A DNA stretch of 64,000 bases from UBA2334 sp964396895 (GCA_964396895.1 CAYNGJ010000017.1:1-64000), one strand, 5' to 3'. Numbered from the stretch's first letter, positions 23,373-32,346 are shown. The notes: generated from the letters alone by a model not told the origin. Translations and numbers: made by a program.

Positions 23373-23849
23373 TCAGGACGGGGTGCCCATCATGCTTTGT
23401 TGGTAATTTTGCAACCCGACGCGTTCGATCAGTTCCAGCTGGGTCTCCAGGAAGTCCACATGTTCTTCCGTGTCATCGAGGATTTTTTGCAGCAGGTCGC
23501 GCGACACGTAGTCACGCACGCTTTCGCAGTGGGCAATGCCGTCTTTCACGGTGGCCTGAGCGCCGCGTTCAAGTGCCAAGTCGCTGCCGAGGATTTCCGG
23601 CACGGTCTCACCGATGTTGATTTTTCCCAGGTCTTGCAGGTTGGGCAGGCCGTCGAGCATGAAGATGCGGTCCATCAGCAGGTCGGCATGCTTCATTTCG
23701 CCAATGCTTTCGGCGTATTCCTTGGCCGCCAGCTTGTCCAGACCCCAGTGTTTGAGCATGCGGTAGTGCACAAAGTACTGGTTGATGGCGGTCAGTTCGT
23801 TTTTCAGCTGCGCTTGCAGCCAGGCAATGGCTTGGGGGTCGCCTTTCAT
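23373..23849 (-). CDS. bfr: Bacterioferritin
   Basis: Bacterioferritin forms a 24-subunit shell that oxidises and stores iron and binds heme between subunits. The 158-aa protein (MKGDPQAIAWLQAQLKNELTAINQYFVHYRML) has the ferroxidase ligands E18, E51, H54 (SIGEMKHADLLMDRIFMLDGLPNL), E94 and E127/H130 (DDTEEHVDFLETQLELIERVGLQNY). The heme-axial Met52 is present. The start at 23849 matches family length; the longer frame is not conserved. It lies next to the siderophore receptor and is convergent with nothing; bfd is 4 kb away on the same strand. Confidence 0.96.
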   Translation of the reverse strand: MKGDPQAIAWLQAQLKNELTAINQYFVHYRMLKHWGLDKLAAKEYAESIGEMKHADLLMDRIFMLDGLPNLQDLGKINIGETVPEILGSDLALERGAQATVKDGIAHCESVRDYVSRDLLQKILDDTEEHVDFLETQLELIERVGLQNYQQSMMGTPS

Positions 23850-23963
23850 GGGGGGGCTCCTATGGTGGTTGGATGTACTCAGGCGGGCGTGAAGACCGTG
23901 CCTGTGCGGGCAACCATTATGCGCAGGCGACTTTCGCGCGATGTGGGTGCGCGACAAAACCTG

Positions 23964-24395
23964 TCAGACCTGGTTTTGCTCAGCACTCGGTGCATTGGTA
24001 TGCTTCGCTTGGCTGGGCTGACGGGTCGGAATGCGCCAGACCACCCAGGCACCCACCGCACCCAGACACAGCAGCAGCGCCTGCACCCAAGGCTGAGCAT
24101 GGAATTGCCAGGTGGACAGCAGCACCATCAGCGTCATCAGCCCAATGGACACCCGTTTGATGCGCATCGGCAGGCTGCGGTGGGTTTCCCAATCGCGCAC
24201 CATGGGGCCAAGGTACCTGTGGTTGACCAGCCAAGCGTGCAGGCGGGGTGATGCCTTGGCAAAACAGGCCGCGGCCAACAGCACGAACGGGGTGGTGGGC
24301 AGCCCGGGCAGTACCACGCCCAAAACGGCCAGTGCCAGCGACAACAAACCGGCCACCACCAGCAGCCAGCGTTTGACGATGGGCCCTGCGTTCAT
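23964..24395 (-). CDS. YbaN-family (DUF454) membrane protein
   Basis: The 143-aa protein matches DUF454/YbaN: MNAGPIVKRWLLVVAGLLSLALAVLGVVLPGLPTTPFVLLAAACFAKASPRLHAWLVNHRYLGPMVRDWE is the complete family signature. Three or four membrane helices are visible. Function is unknown. Its start codon overlaps the stop of the SirB2-like gene by 4 nt, so the two are coupled. The iron neighbourhood fits a few homologues found near heme or iron genes, but no role is established. Confidence 0.88.
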   Translation of the reverse strand: MNAGPIVKRWLLVVAGLLSLALAVLGVVLPGLPTTPFVLLAAACFAKASPRLHAWLVNHRYLGPMVRDWETHRSLPMRIKRVSIGLMTLMVLLSTWQFHAQPWVQALLLCLGAVGAWVVWRIPTRQPSQAKHTNAPSAEQNQV

Positions 24396-24814
24396 GCGGC
24401 CCCCGCGGGTGGCCACGCTGCCAGCCAGCCTGCCGGGTGGTGGTGCAGCGCCATGCCCACCATGTGCGCGGCCACCACCAGGGCCAGCAGGCCAAACCAC
24501 AGGCGCCCGGCGCGGCTGCGGGCGCGCTTGAGCGCCCAGGAGCCCAGCAGCACATACGCCACCAGCGCCAGCAGCTTGGCCCCCAGCCATGGGCTGTGCC
24601 ACGGGTGCCAACCGCCCAGCACCCACAGGACCACACCGGCGACCAGCAGCACCGTGTCAATGGCCACGCTCACCAGCCGGGTGCGCGGTCGCATGGCCCA
24701 GCCAGCCTGCACCAGCACACCTGCCCAGCGCGCGGCAAACAACGACAGGCTGAGCGCGATGCTCAGGTGGTGGATGGTTTTGACATGGGGATAAAGGAAG
24801 GTGACATCAGGCAT
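24392..24814 (-). CDS. SirB2-family membrane protein
   Basis: The 140-aa protein has four membrane helices and SirB family features: MPDVTFLYPHVKTIHHLSIALSLSLFAARW at the start, the short loop GGWHPWHSPWLGAKLLALVAYVLLG, and a His-rich end MVGMALHHHPAGWL. Histidines near helix ends could bind heme or metal, but this is inference. SirB was named from a Salmonella regulatory effect; molecular role unknown. It is translationally coupled to the YbaN-like gene. Confidence 0.82.
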   Translation of the reverse strand: MPDVTFLYPHVKTIHHLSIALSLSLFAARWAGVLVQAGWAMRPRTRLVSVAIDTVLLVAGVVLWVLGGWHPWHSPWLGAKLLALVAYVLLGSWALKRARSRAGRLWFGLLALVVAAHMVGMALHHHPAGWLAAWPPAGAA

Positions 24815-24916
24815 GGCGAGAGTGAGTGTCGCAGCTTGTGGCCATGCCTTCTTCGCAACCCTTCAAACCGTCTGGCTGTAGACATGTGTTTGAAAACACA
24901 TGCCAATGCTCTATCT

Positions 24917-24937
24917 AAATAGGAATTATTCGCATAT
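24917..24937 (+). promoter_or_regulatory. Fur-like operator upstream of heme receptor
   Basis: AAATAGGAATTATTCGCATAT resembles the betaproteobacterial Fur pattern of AATGAGAATTATTCGCATT type. It lies about 95 bp before the heme receptor start. It probably controls the whole heme operon downstream. Confidence 0.65.
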
Positions 24938-25029
24938 ACTGTGTGAGCTCAGCCAGCCGGATGTCGACACGCCGCCCTTGATGGGGCGGAAGGAGCGTTG
25001 CATCACGCCAGCCAATTCACCAAATCCTG

Positions 25030-27327
25030 ATGAATGTTGATGTGATGAAAACCTCCTGTGCTGTTCTCGTGCCTTGTCAACCTGGGCCCTTGCGCCTGAC
25101 GCCGTTGGCTGCCGCCGTGGCCTGTCTGGTATGGGCTGCTGTGTGGTCAGAGCCTGTCCAGGCGCAGACAGGCACCCTGTTGGCGCAGACCAGCTTGAAA
25201 GTAGTCGTCATCAGCGGTGCCCGCTCCGAACGCGAGCGCAAGGACGTGCCCGCCAGCGTGGACGTGTTGTCGGGCGAAGACCTGAACCCCGCCGTGGTGC
25301 AGGACATTCGCGACCTGATCCGGGACACGCCCAACGTCAGTGTCAAGCGTGCGCCGCAGCGTTTTGGCGGTGTGAACACGTCCACCGGGCGCGATGGCAA
25401 CTCGGGCTTCAACATCCGTGGTCTGGAGGGCAACCGTGTGCTGTTGACTGTGGATGGCATCCGCATGCCACGTGAGATGGTCAGCGGCACGCTGGGCCCC
25501 AGTGCCTTTGGCCGCGACCATTTCGACCTGGGCCTGGTGTCGCGGGTGGAAATTCTGCGCGGCGGCAGTTCGGCGCTGTACGGATCAGACGGCCTGGCGG
25601 GTCTGGTGGCCATGTTCACCACCGAGCCGAAAGATCTCCTGAAACAAGACCAGGCACTGGGGGGGCGCGCATTGGCCAGTTACTCCAGCGACGACGGCAT
25701 GAAGCGCGTCGGTGCCACCGTGGCCGGCAGGCCCAATGACGGTCTGCAGTGGTTGCTCGGTGCCAATGTGGCCGGCAGTCACGAGCTGGACAACATGGGC
25801 ACCAACCAGGCGCTCAACAGCACCCGAACGGCCCCCAATCCGCAAAAAGACCGGCAGACCTCCGTGTTGGGCAAGGTGGTGTTGACGCCCGGTGGCGGCC
25901 AGAAGCACACCTTCACGCTGGAGCACGTGGACAAAAGCAGCGATGTCGAGGCCTACAGCGGCCGGTCCCGCACCACCGGTCGCACACCGGCCACCACCTG
26001 GGACGTGACCGACTTGGATGGCACCAGTGACATGAACCGCGACCGCCTGAGCTGGGATGGACGGCTCCAGCTTGACAGCCGATGGGCGGACGAAGTGAGA
26101 ACAATGGTGGCCCTGCAAAGGTCTGATTCACGGGAGGTGACGCTGGAGCGTCGCACCAACCTCAGCCACGTGGTGATGCCCCTGCGCTCACGCGACGTGA
26201 CCTACAAAGAGAATCTGGCGCAGGTGGTGTTGCAGGCGGAAAAAACCTGGCCCCTGTCCGCCGGATGGAGCAACAAGCTGGTGTACGGCGTGGACCTGTC
26301 CAGCACCCGAATGGACAACCTGGTGACAGGGACCGAGCCACCCAGCTACGAAGGCTACCCACTCAAGCGCTTCCCACCCACCACCGAGCAGCAATCGGCC
26401 CTGTTTGTGCAGAGCGAGTTGGCCAGTGACCGCTGGAGCGTGATTCCCGCACTGCGCTACGACCGTTTCAAGCTGGATGCCCGCAAAGACGTGCTGTACC
26501 CGCTCAACCCCGCCTCACTGTCGGACGGTGCCTGGTCGCCCAAGCTGGGGATGATCTTGCGCGCCACCGATGCGGTGAGTGTGTACGGCAACCTGGCCAC
26601 CGGTTTCAAGTCGCCCGGTGCGGCACAGCTCAACAGCTTCTTTGAAAACGTCACTGGCTTTTACAAAACAATCCCCAACCCCAACCTGAAGCCCGAAACC
26701 AGCCGCACGGTGGAGCTGGGTGTGCGCGGGCAAGTCGGCATGGTCGATTGGGATGCCGTGGCCTTTCATGGGCGGTACAAAGACTTCATTGAGGAGTTGG
26801 TCCAGGTGTCAGGCTCAGGCCGACCGGGTGACCCACTCGTGTTTCAGGCTGTCAACAAGCAGGCGGTGCGCATCAGCGGCTTTGAGGTCAAGGGCTTGGT
26901 GAAGGTGTCGCCGGCCACCGGCATCCGGTTCGCCATGGGCCACACCCAGGGGCGCGACACCGCCGCCAACCAACCGCTGAACTCGGTCAACCCGCGCAAA
27001 GTCATGGTGGGCGTGGATCACCAAGTGGGGACATGGCGCCTGGGCGCCACCGTCACCCATGTGGCGGCCAAGGCAGCCGCCGACATACACCACACGCTCA
27101 CAGGCACCAGCACCCAGTTCGCGCCACCGGCACACACCATCCTGGATGTGAAGGCGAGCTGGCAGATCACCCAGGCCACCCGGCTGACGGCCACTCTGCA
27201 CAACCTGACCAACAAAAGGCATTGGGAGTGGACCAACGTGCGCGGCATTGCCAGCAATTCAGCCGTGCTCGACAGCTACGCCGCACCAGGCAGGAGCGTG
27301 AGTGTTGGGCTGGTCACCGCTTTCTGA
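25030..27327 (+). CDS. TonB-dependent heme/hemoglobin receptor
   Basis: This outer-membrane receptor imports heme. The 765-aa protein has a leader with cleavage near VQAQ, a TonB-box-like LKVVVISGARSERE, a plug domain (DIRDLIRDTPNVSVKRAPQRFGG ... GFNIRGLEGNRVLLTVDGIRMPREM ... VEILRGGSSALYGSDGLAGLVAMFTTEP), and a barrel with ATGFKSPGAAQLN and NPNLKPETSRTVELG. Those last two correspond to the FRAP and NPNL boxes of the hemoglobin/heme receptor family (HmuR, BhuR). The heme-ligating His between them is not obvious. It heads a heme operon that continues to hmuV. Confidence 0.92.
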   Translation: MNVDVMKTSCAVLVPCQPGPLRLTPLAAAVACLVWAAVWSEPVQAQTGTLLAQTSLKVVVISGARSERERKDVPASVDVLSGEDLNPAVVQDIRDLIRDTPNVSVKRAPQRFGGVNTSTGRDGNSGFNIRGLEGNRVLLTVDGIRMPREMVSGTLGPSAFGRDHFDLGLVSRVEILRGGSSALYGSDGLAGLVAMFTTEPKDLLKQDQALGGRALASYSSDDGMKRVGATVAGRPNDGLQWLLGANVAGSHELDNMGTNQALNSTRTAPNPQKDRQTSVLGKVVLTPGGGQKHTFTLEHVDKSSDVEAYSGRSRTTGRTPATTWDVTDLDGTSDMNRDRLSWDGRLQLDSRWADEVRTMVALQRSDSREVTLERRTNLSHVVMPLRSRDVTYKENLAQVVLQAEKTWPLSAGWSNKLVYGVDLSSTRMDNLVTGTEPPSYEGYPLKRFPPTTEQQSALFVQSELASDRWSVIPALRYDRFKLDARKDVLYPLNPASLSDGAWSPKLGMILRATDAVSVYGNLATGFKSPGAAQLNSFFENVTGFYKTIPNPNLKPETSRTVELGVRGQVGMVDWDAVAFHGRYKDFIEELVQVSGSGRPGDPLVFQAVNKQAVRISGFEVKGLVKVSPATGIRFAMGHTQGRDTAANQPLNSVNPRKVMVGVDHQVGTWRLGATVTHVAAKAAADIHHTLTGTSTQFAPPAHTILDVKASWQITQATRLTATLHNLTNKRHWEWTNVRGIASNSAVLDSYAAPGRSVSVGLVTAF

Positions 27328-27341
27328 CACAGGAGAACGCC

Positions 27342-27689
27342 ATGCGCCGCCACCCCCGCACCCCTGCCGACACCTTCGCCGCTGACGACGATGGCGAGCA
27401 ATACACCATGCCATGTGCTGAAGCGATGCTGGCCGGCACCCTGGCGTTGATGACTGGCTACGCCCAGCAGCACGATGCCAGTGTGCGCAGCCTCATGGCG
27501 CGCAAGGTGGTGTCCAACCTGTTCTTCCTGTCCGGCCACCCTCAACTGAGCGACGCCTTTCGCACCATGGTGCTCAACCTTCGTGCCCGCTGGCAGGAGG
27601 ACTGCCAAGTGGTTGCCCCGCATGCCGAGAATGCTCAGACTTTAAATTCAGAAACAAATTGGCACTCAGCGCCCGTAAATATTCAATAG
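27342..27689 (+). CDS. Unknown 115-aa protein in heme operon
   Basis: I do not recognise a named family. It lies 14 bp after the receptor stop with a clear ribosome binding site (AGGAGA). The sequence has a charged N-terminus (MRRHPRTPADTFAADDDGEQYT), then MPCAEAMLAGTLALMTGYAQQ, which looks like an amphipathic helix with one Cys, then MARKVVSNLFFLSGHPQLSDAFRTMVLNLRARW. It has no signal peptide, so it is probably cytoplasmic. The last 15 residues are encoded by a dispersed repeat and are likely dispensable. The context suggests an accessory or regulatory role in heme use. Confidence 0.75.
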   Translation: MRRHPRTPADTFAADDDGEQYTMPCAEAMLAGTLALMTGYAQQHDASVRSLMARKVVSNLFFLSGHPQLSDAFRTMVLNLRARWQEDCQVVAPHAENAQTLNSETNWHSAPVNIQ

Positions 27690-27705
27690 TTCACTATTTA
27701 TTTGT
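27654..27705 (-). repeat. Dispersed A+T-rich repeat, copy 6 (end of 115-aa gene)
   Basis: In plus orientation it reads GGCACTCAGCGCCCGTAAAT, then ATTCAATAGTTCACTATTTA. This is a diverged family member in reverse orientation. It supplies the C-terminal tail and stop of the 115-aa protein and reaches to 12 bp before hugZ. Confidence 0.5.
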
Positions 27706-27716
27706 TAATCACCACC

Positions 27717-28271
27717 ATGACCACAGAGAACCTTTTAGCCGACGTTCGCCTGGCCTGCCAGCGGTTTCCTGCGCAGTTCCAGACCCTGCACCTGGGCACC
27801 GTGGCCGCAGACGGCCAGCCCGAAGCCAGCTACGCCCCCTACGTGGCAGACCAGGGGCGCTACTACGTGTACCTGAGCCGACTGGCCCGCCATGCGGGCA
27901 ACTTGCGTGACGTGCCCAGGGCCAGTGTGCTGTTCATCGAAGACGAAGCACAGGCCAAGCACCTGTTCGCCCGCGAGCGCCTGACCCTGGCCTGTGCGGT
28001 GACGGAAGTGTCCCGTGACACCCCGCGCTTCGAGGTGGTGCTTGACCTGTTTGGCGAGCGTTTTGGCAAGTTCATGCAGGTCATGCGGCCGCTTCAAGAC
28101 TTCGGCTTGTTTGAGTTGCAGCCCGTCACTGGCTCCTACGTCGCGGGGTTTGCCCGCGCCTACGTGCTCGACGGTGGTGATTTGGACCACATTCGGCACC
28201 GCAACGATGGGGGCCACCTGGCCCCGGACCGCGAAGCTGAACAGCGCTTGAACGAGGAGTTGACCCCGTGA
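27717..28271 (+). CDS. HugZ/HutZ-family heme utilisation protein
   Basis: HugZ-type proteins bind heme with a split-barrel flavin-reductase-like fold and can degrade it to release iron. The 184-aa protein has the family core FQTLHLGTVAADGQPEASYAPYVADQGRYYVYLSRLARHAGNLRDVPRASVLFIEDEAQAKHLFARERLTL and a C-terminal His-rich tail (GGDLDHIRHRNDGGHLA), the region that supplies the heme ligand in relatives. The start at 27717 (MTTENLLADVR) gives family length. Its stop overlaps the GTG start of hmuS. Confidence 0.9.
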   Translation: MTTENLLADVRLACQRFPAQFQTLHLGTVAADGQPEASYAPYVADQGRYYVYLSRLARHAGNLRDVPRASVLFIEDEAQAKHLFARERLTLACAVTEVSRDTPRFEVVLDLFGERFGKFMQVMRPLQDFGLFELQPVTGSYVAGFARAYVLDGGDLDHIRHRNDGGHLAPDREAEQRLNEELTP

Positions 28272-29395
28272 GCGACGCTTTTGATGACGCCAGCCAGCAG
28301 GTTCGCGCCGCTTTTGCCCAGGCACGTGCCAGCGGCTTGCGGGCCAAGGAAGCCGCCGAAGCCATCGGTGTGACCGAGGGCGTGGCGCTGGCTGCCCATG
28401 CGTTTCAGGGGCAACCCGAATTGGCTTCGCTGGCGGTGAACACGCCCCTGACCACTTGGGCGCTCAAGCCCGACTGGCTGGATCTGCTGAAAAACTTGGA
28501 AGCCTGCGGTCCGCTGATGGCGCTGACCCGCAACGCAACCACCGTGCACGAAAAAACCGGCGTGTACAGCAACCTGTCGGGCAACGGCCACATCGGCTTG
28601 GTCGTGGGGCAGGACATCGACTTGCGGTTGTTTTTGCAGTGTTGGGCCGGCGGTTTTCTGGTGGTGGAGCCAGGCAACCCCACGGATGGCCATGCCAGAA
28701 CCAGTCTGCAGTTTTTCGATGCACGCGGTGTGGCGGTTCACAAGGTGTTTCCGGTCAAGGGCACGCAACGTGGCATTTGGGACCGGGTGATCGAGTCTTG
28801 GGTGGAGCCCGAGCGGGTGGTCACCTTCGACCCCACACTGTCGGCCGACCCCAAGCGCAGCGGCGAAGGCCTGGATGCCGCTGCACTGGCCGCCGACTGG
28901 GCTGGCATGACCGACACCCACCAGTTTGTTGGTCTGCTCAAGAAGCACCACGTCGAGCGCCAGCATGCATTGCAGGTGGCGCGTGGGCGCTTCACGCGGC
29001 AGGTGCCCGTGTCGGCGGTGCGTCAGGTGCTGTACAGGTCCGCGTTTGATGGCCTGCCCATCATGGTGTTTGTGGGCAACCCGGGTTGCATACAAATCCA
29101 CAGTGGCCCGGTGGTGCGTGTCGAACCCATGGACATACACGGCAAAACCTGGCTCAACGTGCTGGACCCAGGCTTCAACCTGCACCTGCGCGAAGACCTC
29201 ATCGCCCACTGCTGGGTGGTGGAAAAGCCCACCGAAGACGGCATCGTGTCGTCGCTGGAGGTGTTTGATGCCGGTGGCGATGTCATGACCATGCTGTTTG
29301 GGGTGCGCAAACCCGGTCAGCCCGAGTTGCAGGACTGGAAAGACTTGCTGGCGGAGCTGCCCACCCTGGGCATGGACGGGCATGTTGTCGGCTGA
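28268..29395 (+). CDS. hmuS: Hemin-degrading factor HmuS/ChuS family
   Basis: HmuS-type proteins bind cytoplasmic heme and either store, deliver or degrade it. The 375-aa protein has the two tandem HemS repeats: the first with NATTVHEKTGVYSNLSGNGHIGLVVGQDIDLRLF, the second with NPGCIQIHSGPVVRVEPMDIHGKTWLNVLDPGFNLHLREDLIAHCWVVEKPTEDGIVSSLEVFD. Histidines in both repeats are candidates for heme ligation. The start codon is GTG at 28268, overlapping the hugZ stop by 4 nt. Having both HugZ and HmuS in one operon implies two cytoplasmic heme-handling steps. Confidence 0.93.
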   Translation: MSDAFDDASQQVRAAFAQARASGLRAKEAAEAIGVTEGVALAAHAFQGQPELASLAVNTPLTTWALKPDWLDLLKNLEACGPLMALTRNATTVHEKTGVYSNLSGNGHIGLVVGQDIDLRLFLQCWAGGFLVVEPGNPTDGHARTSLQFFDARGVAVHKVFPVKGTQRGIWDRVIESWVEPERVVTFDPTLSADPKRSGEGLDAAALAADWAGMTDTHQFVGLLKKHHVERQHALQVARGRFTRQVPVSAVRQVLYRSAFDGLPIMVFVGNPGCIQIHSGPVVRVEPMDIHGKTWLNVLDPGFNLHLREDLIAHCWVVEKPTEDGIVSSLEVFDAGGDVMTMLFGVRKPGQPELQDWKDLLAELPTLGMDGHVVG

Positions 29396-29447
29396 CGTTT
29401 CCCCACTGCATGAACCCTTCGCACACGAAGGAGGGCCCACTCTTTGA

Positions 29448-30479
29448 ATGACTTATCGGACACGACCTCCCATGAACCCCAAGCACCCCCTTCCAAGCCC
29501 GCTCGTCGGCGGGCCTTCGCGCCGCGAAACGCTGCGCCAACTGGCCAGCCTGAGCGCCGCTGGCTGGGCACCGGCAATCGGTGGCGCACTCTGGGCGAGT
29601 GTGGGTGCGGCTGTGGCACAGACGCCGAGCCCGCCTTCCGTCGCCGCAGCAGCTCACGCACCGGGGGGGAGGCTGATCACGGTGGGCGGGGCGCTGACTG
29701 AAATCGTCTATGCCCTGGGGCTGGAGCGGCTGCTGGTGGGCACTGACACCACCAGCCTGTACCCCGCAGCGGCCCAAAAAACCGCCAAGGTGGGTTACAT
29801 GCGCCAGTTGTCGGCCGAGGGGGTGCTGTCGCTCAAGCCCACGGCGGTGGTCAGCACCACCGAGGCTGGGCCGCCCGTGGTGCTGGACCAACTTCGCTCT
29901 GCGGGCGTGAAGGTGGAGCAGATCAAGGCCGACCACACCTGGGACGAGGTGCGCCGCAAAATTGAGGCCGTGGGCCGGGCGGCCAGCCAGACAGAGCAGG
30001 CCCAAGCCCTGTGGCAGCGGCTGGATGCCGACTGGCGGCGCACCCAAGTCCAGGTGGCCCGGCTGGTGCAGGCCCGGCAGGCGACGGGCAAGCCGCTGCC
30101 CAATGTGTTGTTCCTGCTCTCGCACACCGGCAGTCCTCAGGCCAGCGGGGAGGGCACTGCAGCGGATGCCGTGATTCGTTTTTTGGGTGCCCGCAACGCC
30201 ATGACCGGTGCGCACGGCTTCAAGGGGTACAAGCCCATCACGCCTGAGGCCATGGCCGCCGCTGCGCCCGATCTCATCCTCACCACCACGCAGGGTTTGG
30301 AGGCCGTTGGGGGCGAAGAGGGCATGTGGACGCGGCCAGAGCTGCAGCTGACCTCAGCGTATCGAAACCGCAAAAACAGTGCGGGCACGCTCATTCACTT
30401 GGATGCGCTGGAGTTGCTGGGCTTTGGCCCCCGCATGCCCGCCACCATCGCTGCACTGGCGCAGCGGGTGTTGTCATGA
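29448..30479 (+). CDS. hmuT: Hemin ABC transporter, periplasmic binding protein HmuT
   Basis: HmuT carries heme across the periplasm to HmuUV. The 343-aa protein has a long leader with a twin-arginine motif (SRRETLRQLASLSAAGW) and then the class III binding-protein fold: RLITVGGALTEIVYALGLERLLVGTDTTSLYPAAAQKTAKVGYMRQLSAEGVLSLKP, ending with LELLGFGPRMPATIAALA. Tyr and His residues in the cleft are the expected heme ligands. Start is either 29448 or 29472; a ribosome binding site AAGGAGG lies about 14 nt before the former. Its stop overlaps hmuU. Confidence 0.92.
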   Translation: MTYRTRPPMNPKHPLPSPLVGGPSRRETLRQLASLSAAGWAPAIGGALWASVGAAVAQTPSPPSVAAAAHAPGGRLITVGGALTEIVYALGLERLLVGTDTTSLYPAAAQKTAKVGYMRQLSAEGVLSLKPTAVVSTTEAGPPVVLDQLRSAGVKVEQIKADHTWDEVRRKIEAVGRAASQTEQAQALWQRLDADWRRTQVQVARLVQARQATGKPLPNVLFLLSHTGSPQASGEGTAADAVIRFLGARNAMTGAHGFKGYKPITPEAMAAAAPDLILTTTQGLEAVGGEEGMWTRPELQLTSAYRNRKNSAGTLIHLDALELLGFGPRMPATIAALAQRVLS

Positions 30480-31576
30480 GTGGTGTGGCGCAGGTGACCA
30501 AGGTGGCAGAAGGCAGCTTGCAGCGTCTGACCCCAGGGCGCACGCTGGCCTTGGCCGCACTGCTGTTGGCCGCGGCGTTGGTGCTGGCCGCCACGCAGGG
30601 TGCCTACGCACTGCACACCGACCGCCTGTTGCCGTTGCTGTGGGAGGGGCTGACTGGCCCATGGATGGCCGCGAACAATGCCGACTGGCCCGTGGATGCC
30701 CAGGTGTTCTACAACATCCGCCTGCCACGCGTGCTGCTGGGCGTGGCCGCCGGGGCCGGGCTGGCCGTGGCCGGGGCGCTGATGCAGGGCATCTTTCGCA
30801 ACCCGCTGGCCGACCCTGGGCTGATTGGCGTGACCAGTGGCGCCGCGCTGGCCGCCGCGCTGAGCATTGTGGTCGGTGCCGCCTGGTGGCCCGACCTGCC
30901 GCGCGCACTGGGCAGCTGGACGCTCGTGCTCTCCGCCTTTGCCGGGGGCATGGCCGTCACGGCCGTGGTGTACGTGCTGTCGCGTGCCGAAACCGGTGCC
31001 CGCGTGGGCATGATGTTGCTGGCAGGTATTGCCATCAACGCGGTGGCGGGGGCCGGGTTGGGGCTGCTGAGCTACATGGCCACCGATGAGCAGTTGCGCA
31101 GCCTGCAGTTCTGGTTGCTGGGCAGCCTGGGCGGGGCGCGCTGGAGCGCCGTGGCCCTGGTGTGTGGCCTGGTGGTGCTGGCGCTGGCGCTGGCCTTGCC
31201 GCTGGCGCGCTCGCTCAACGCCTTGTCGTTGGGCGAGGCGCAGGCCAGCCTGCTGGGGGTGGACGTGCGCCGCTTGCAGCAGCGTGCCGTGTTGACTGCG
31301 GCGGTGGCCGTGGGCGCCATCACCGCCACCACCGGCATCATCGGTTTTGTGGGTCTGGTGGCTCCGCATGTGGTGCGCCTGGTGGCCGGGCCAGACCACC
31401 GGGTGCTGCTGCCCGCGTCTGCTCTGTTGGGGGCGGCGCTGGTGCTGCTGGCCGATGCCGCTGCCCGCACCCTGGCCCAACCCGCCGAGTTGCCGCTGGG
31501 TGTGCTGACGGCGTTGCTGGGCGGGCCGTTTTTCTTGCTTCTGTTGCGGGCCACCGGGGGGCGGGCATGGCGCTGA
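30476..31576 (+). CDS. hmuU: Hemin ABC transporter permease HmuU
   Basis: The 366-aa protein is a FecCD/BtuC-type permease with about nine or ten membrane helices. Diagnostic stretches are LPRVLLGVAAGAGLAVAGALMQGIFRNPLADPGLIGVTSGAALAAAL, MMLLAGIAINAVAGAGLGLLSYM and, near the end, GFVGLVAPHVVRLVAGPDHRVLLPASALLGAALVLLADAAARTL. The start at 30476 overlaps the hmuT stop by 4 nt; a longer upstream frame is a shadow of hmuT. Its 3' end overlaps hmuV by 10 nt. Confidence 0.94.
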   Translation: MSGVAQVTKVAEGSLQRLTPGRTLALAALLLAAALVLAATQGAYALHTDRLLPLLWEGLTGPWMAANNADWPVDAQVFYNIRLPRVLLGVAAGAGLAVAGALMQGIFRNPLADPGLIGVTSGAALAAALSIVVGAAWWPDLPRALGSWTLVLSAFAGGMAVTAVVYVLSRAETGARVGMMLLAGIAINAVAGAGLGLLSYMATDEQLRSLQFWLLGSLGGARWSAVALVCGLVVLALALALPLARSLNALSLGEAQASLLGVDVRRLQQRAVLTAAVAVGAITATTGIIGFVGLVAPHVVRLVAGPDHRVLLPASALLGAALVLLADAAARTLAQPAELPLGVLTALLGGPFFLLLLRATGGRAWR

Positions 31577-32346
31577 GTTACGAGAGCCTTCATTTTTCGG
31601 TGCGCGGACGCACCCTGCTGCACCCCTTGAGCGGGGCGCTGGTGGCCGGGCAGGTCACGGCCATCGTGGGGCCCAACGGAGCGGGCAAATCCACCTTGCT
31701 CAGCCTGCTCTGTGGCGCCCAAGCGCCCACGCAAGGCCAAGTGGCGCTGGACGGGCAGGCATTGGCCGCCTGGCCACACGGCAGCCTGGCGCGGCGCAGG
31801 GCCGTGCTGGCGCAGGACAACGCTGTGGCCTTTAACCACTCGGTGCAAGAGGTGGTGGCCCTGGGCCGTTACCCCCACCGGCTGTGCCCCGCACGTCAGG
31901 AAGACGACATCGTCCCGCAGGCCATGGCCCACGCCGGGGTGGCGGGCATGGCGCAAAGGGGCATCCACAGCTTGAGCGGTGGCGAGCGGGCCCGTGTGCA
32001 CTTTGCCCGCGTGCTGGCCCAGGTGTGGGAAGCCCCCGAGCAGGGCAGCCGCTGGCTGTTGATGGACGAACCCACCGCCGCGCTGGACCTGCGCCACCAG
32101 ACCGACCTGCTGCAGCGTGCCCGTGACGGGGCCACCGGGCAAGGCGTGGGCGTGGTCGCGGTGGTGCACGACCTGAACCTGGCCTTGCGATTTGCCGACC
32201 GGGTGCTGGTGCTGGACCAGGGCCACTGCGTGGCCGATGGCGCACCCGCCAACACGCTGACCCCCGAACTGCTGGCGCGGGTGTGGGGCGTGGAGGCATG
32301 GTGCACCACCACCCCGGCGGGAGATACCCGTTTGCAGTGGGTATAG
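31567..32346 (+). CDS. hmuV: Hemin ABC transporter ATPase HmuV
   Basis: HmuV powers heme import through HmuU. The 259-aa protein has Walker A GPNGAGKST, Q-loop region LAQDNAVAFNHSVQEVV, ABC signature LSGGERARVHFARVLAQ, Walker B WLLMDEPTAALD and the switch His in VVHDLNLALRF. The start at 31567 lies inside the last codons of hmuU (10-nt overlap), the usual tight coupling. It closes the transporter part of the operon; a small unknown gene follows after 27 bp. Confidence 0.95.
   Translation: MALSYESLHFSVRGRTLLHPLSGALVAGQVTAIVGPNGAGKSTLLSLLCGAQAPTQGQVALDGQALAAWPHGSLARRRAVLAQDNAVAFNHSVQEVVALGRYPHRLCPARQEDDIVPQAMAHAGVAGMAQRGIHSLSGGERARVHFARVLAQVWEAPEQGSRWLLMDEPTAALDLRHQTDLLQRARDGATGQGVGVVAVVHDLNLALRFADRVLVLDQGHCVADGAPANTLTPELLARVWGVEAWCTTTPAGDTRLQWV

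Noticed and set aside
23960..24815. CRISPR, IS element or phage gene in the iron island
   Set aside because: I looked for regularly spaced repeats, transposase motifs and terminal inverted repeats throughout the window and found none; the genes here are the coupled YbaN/SirB2-like pair.
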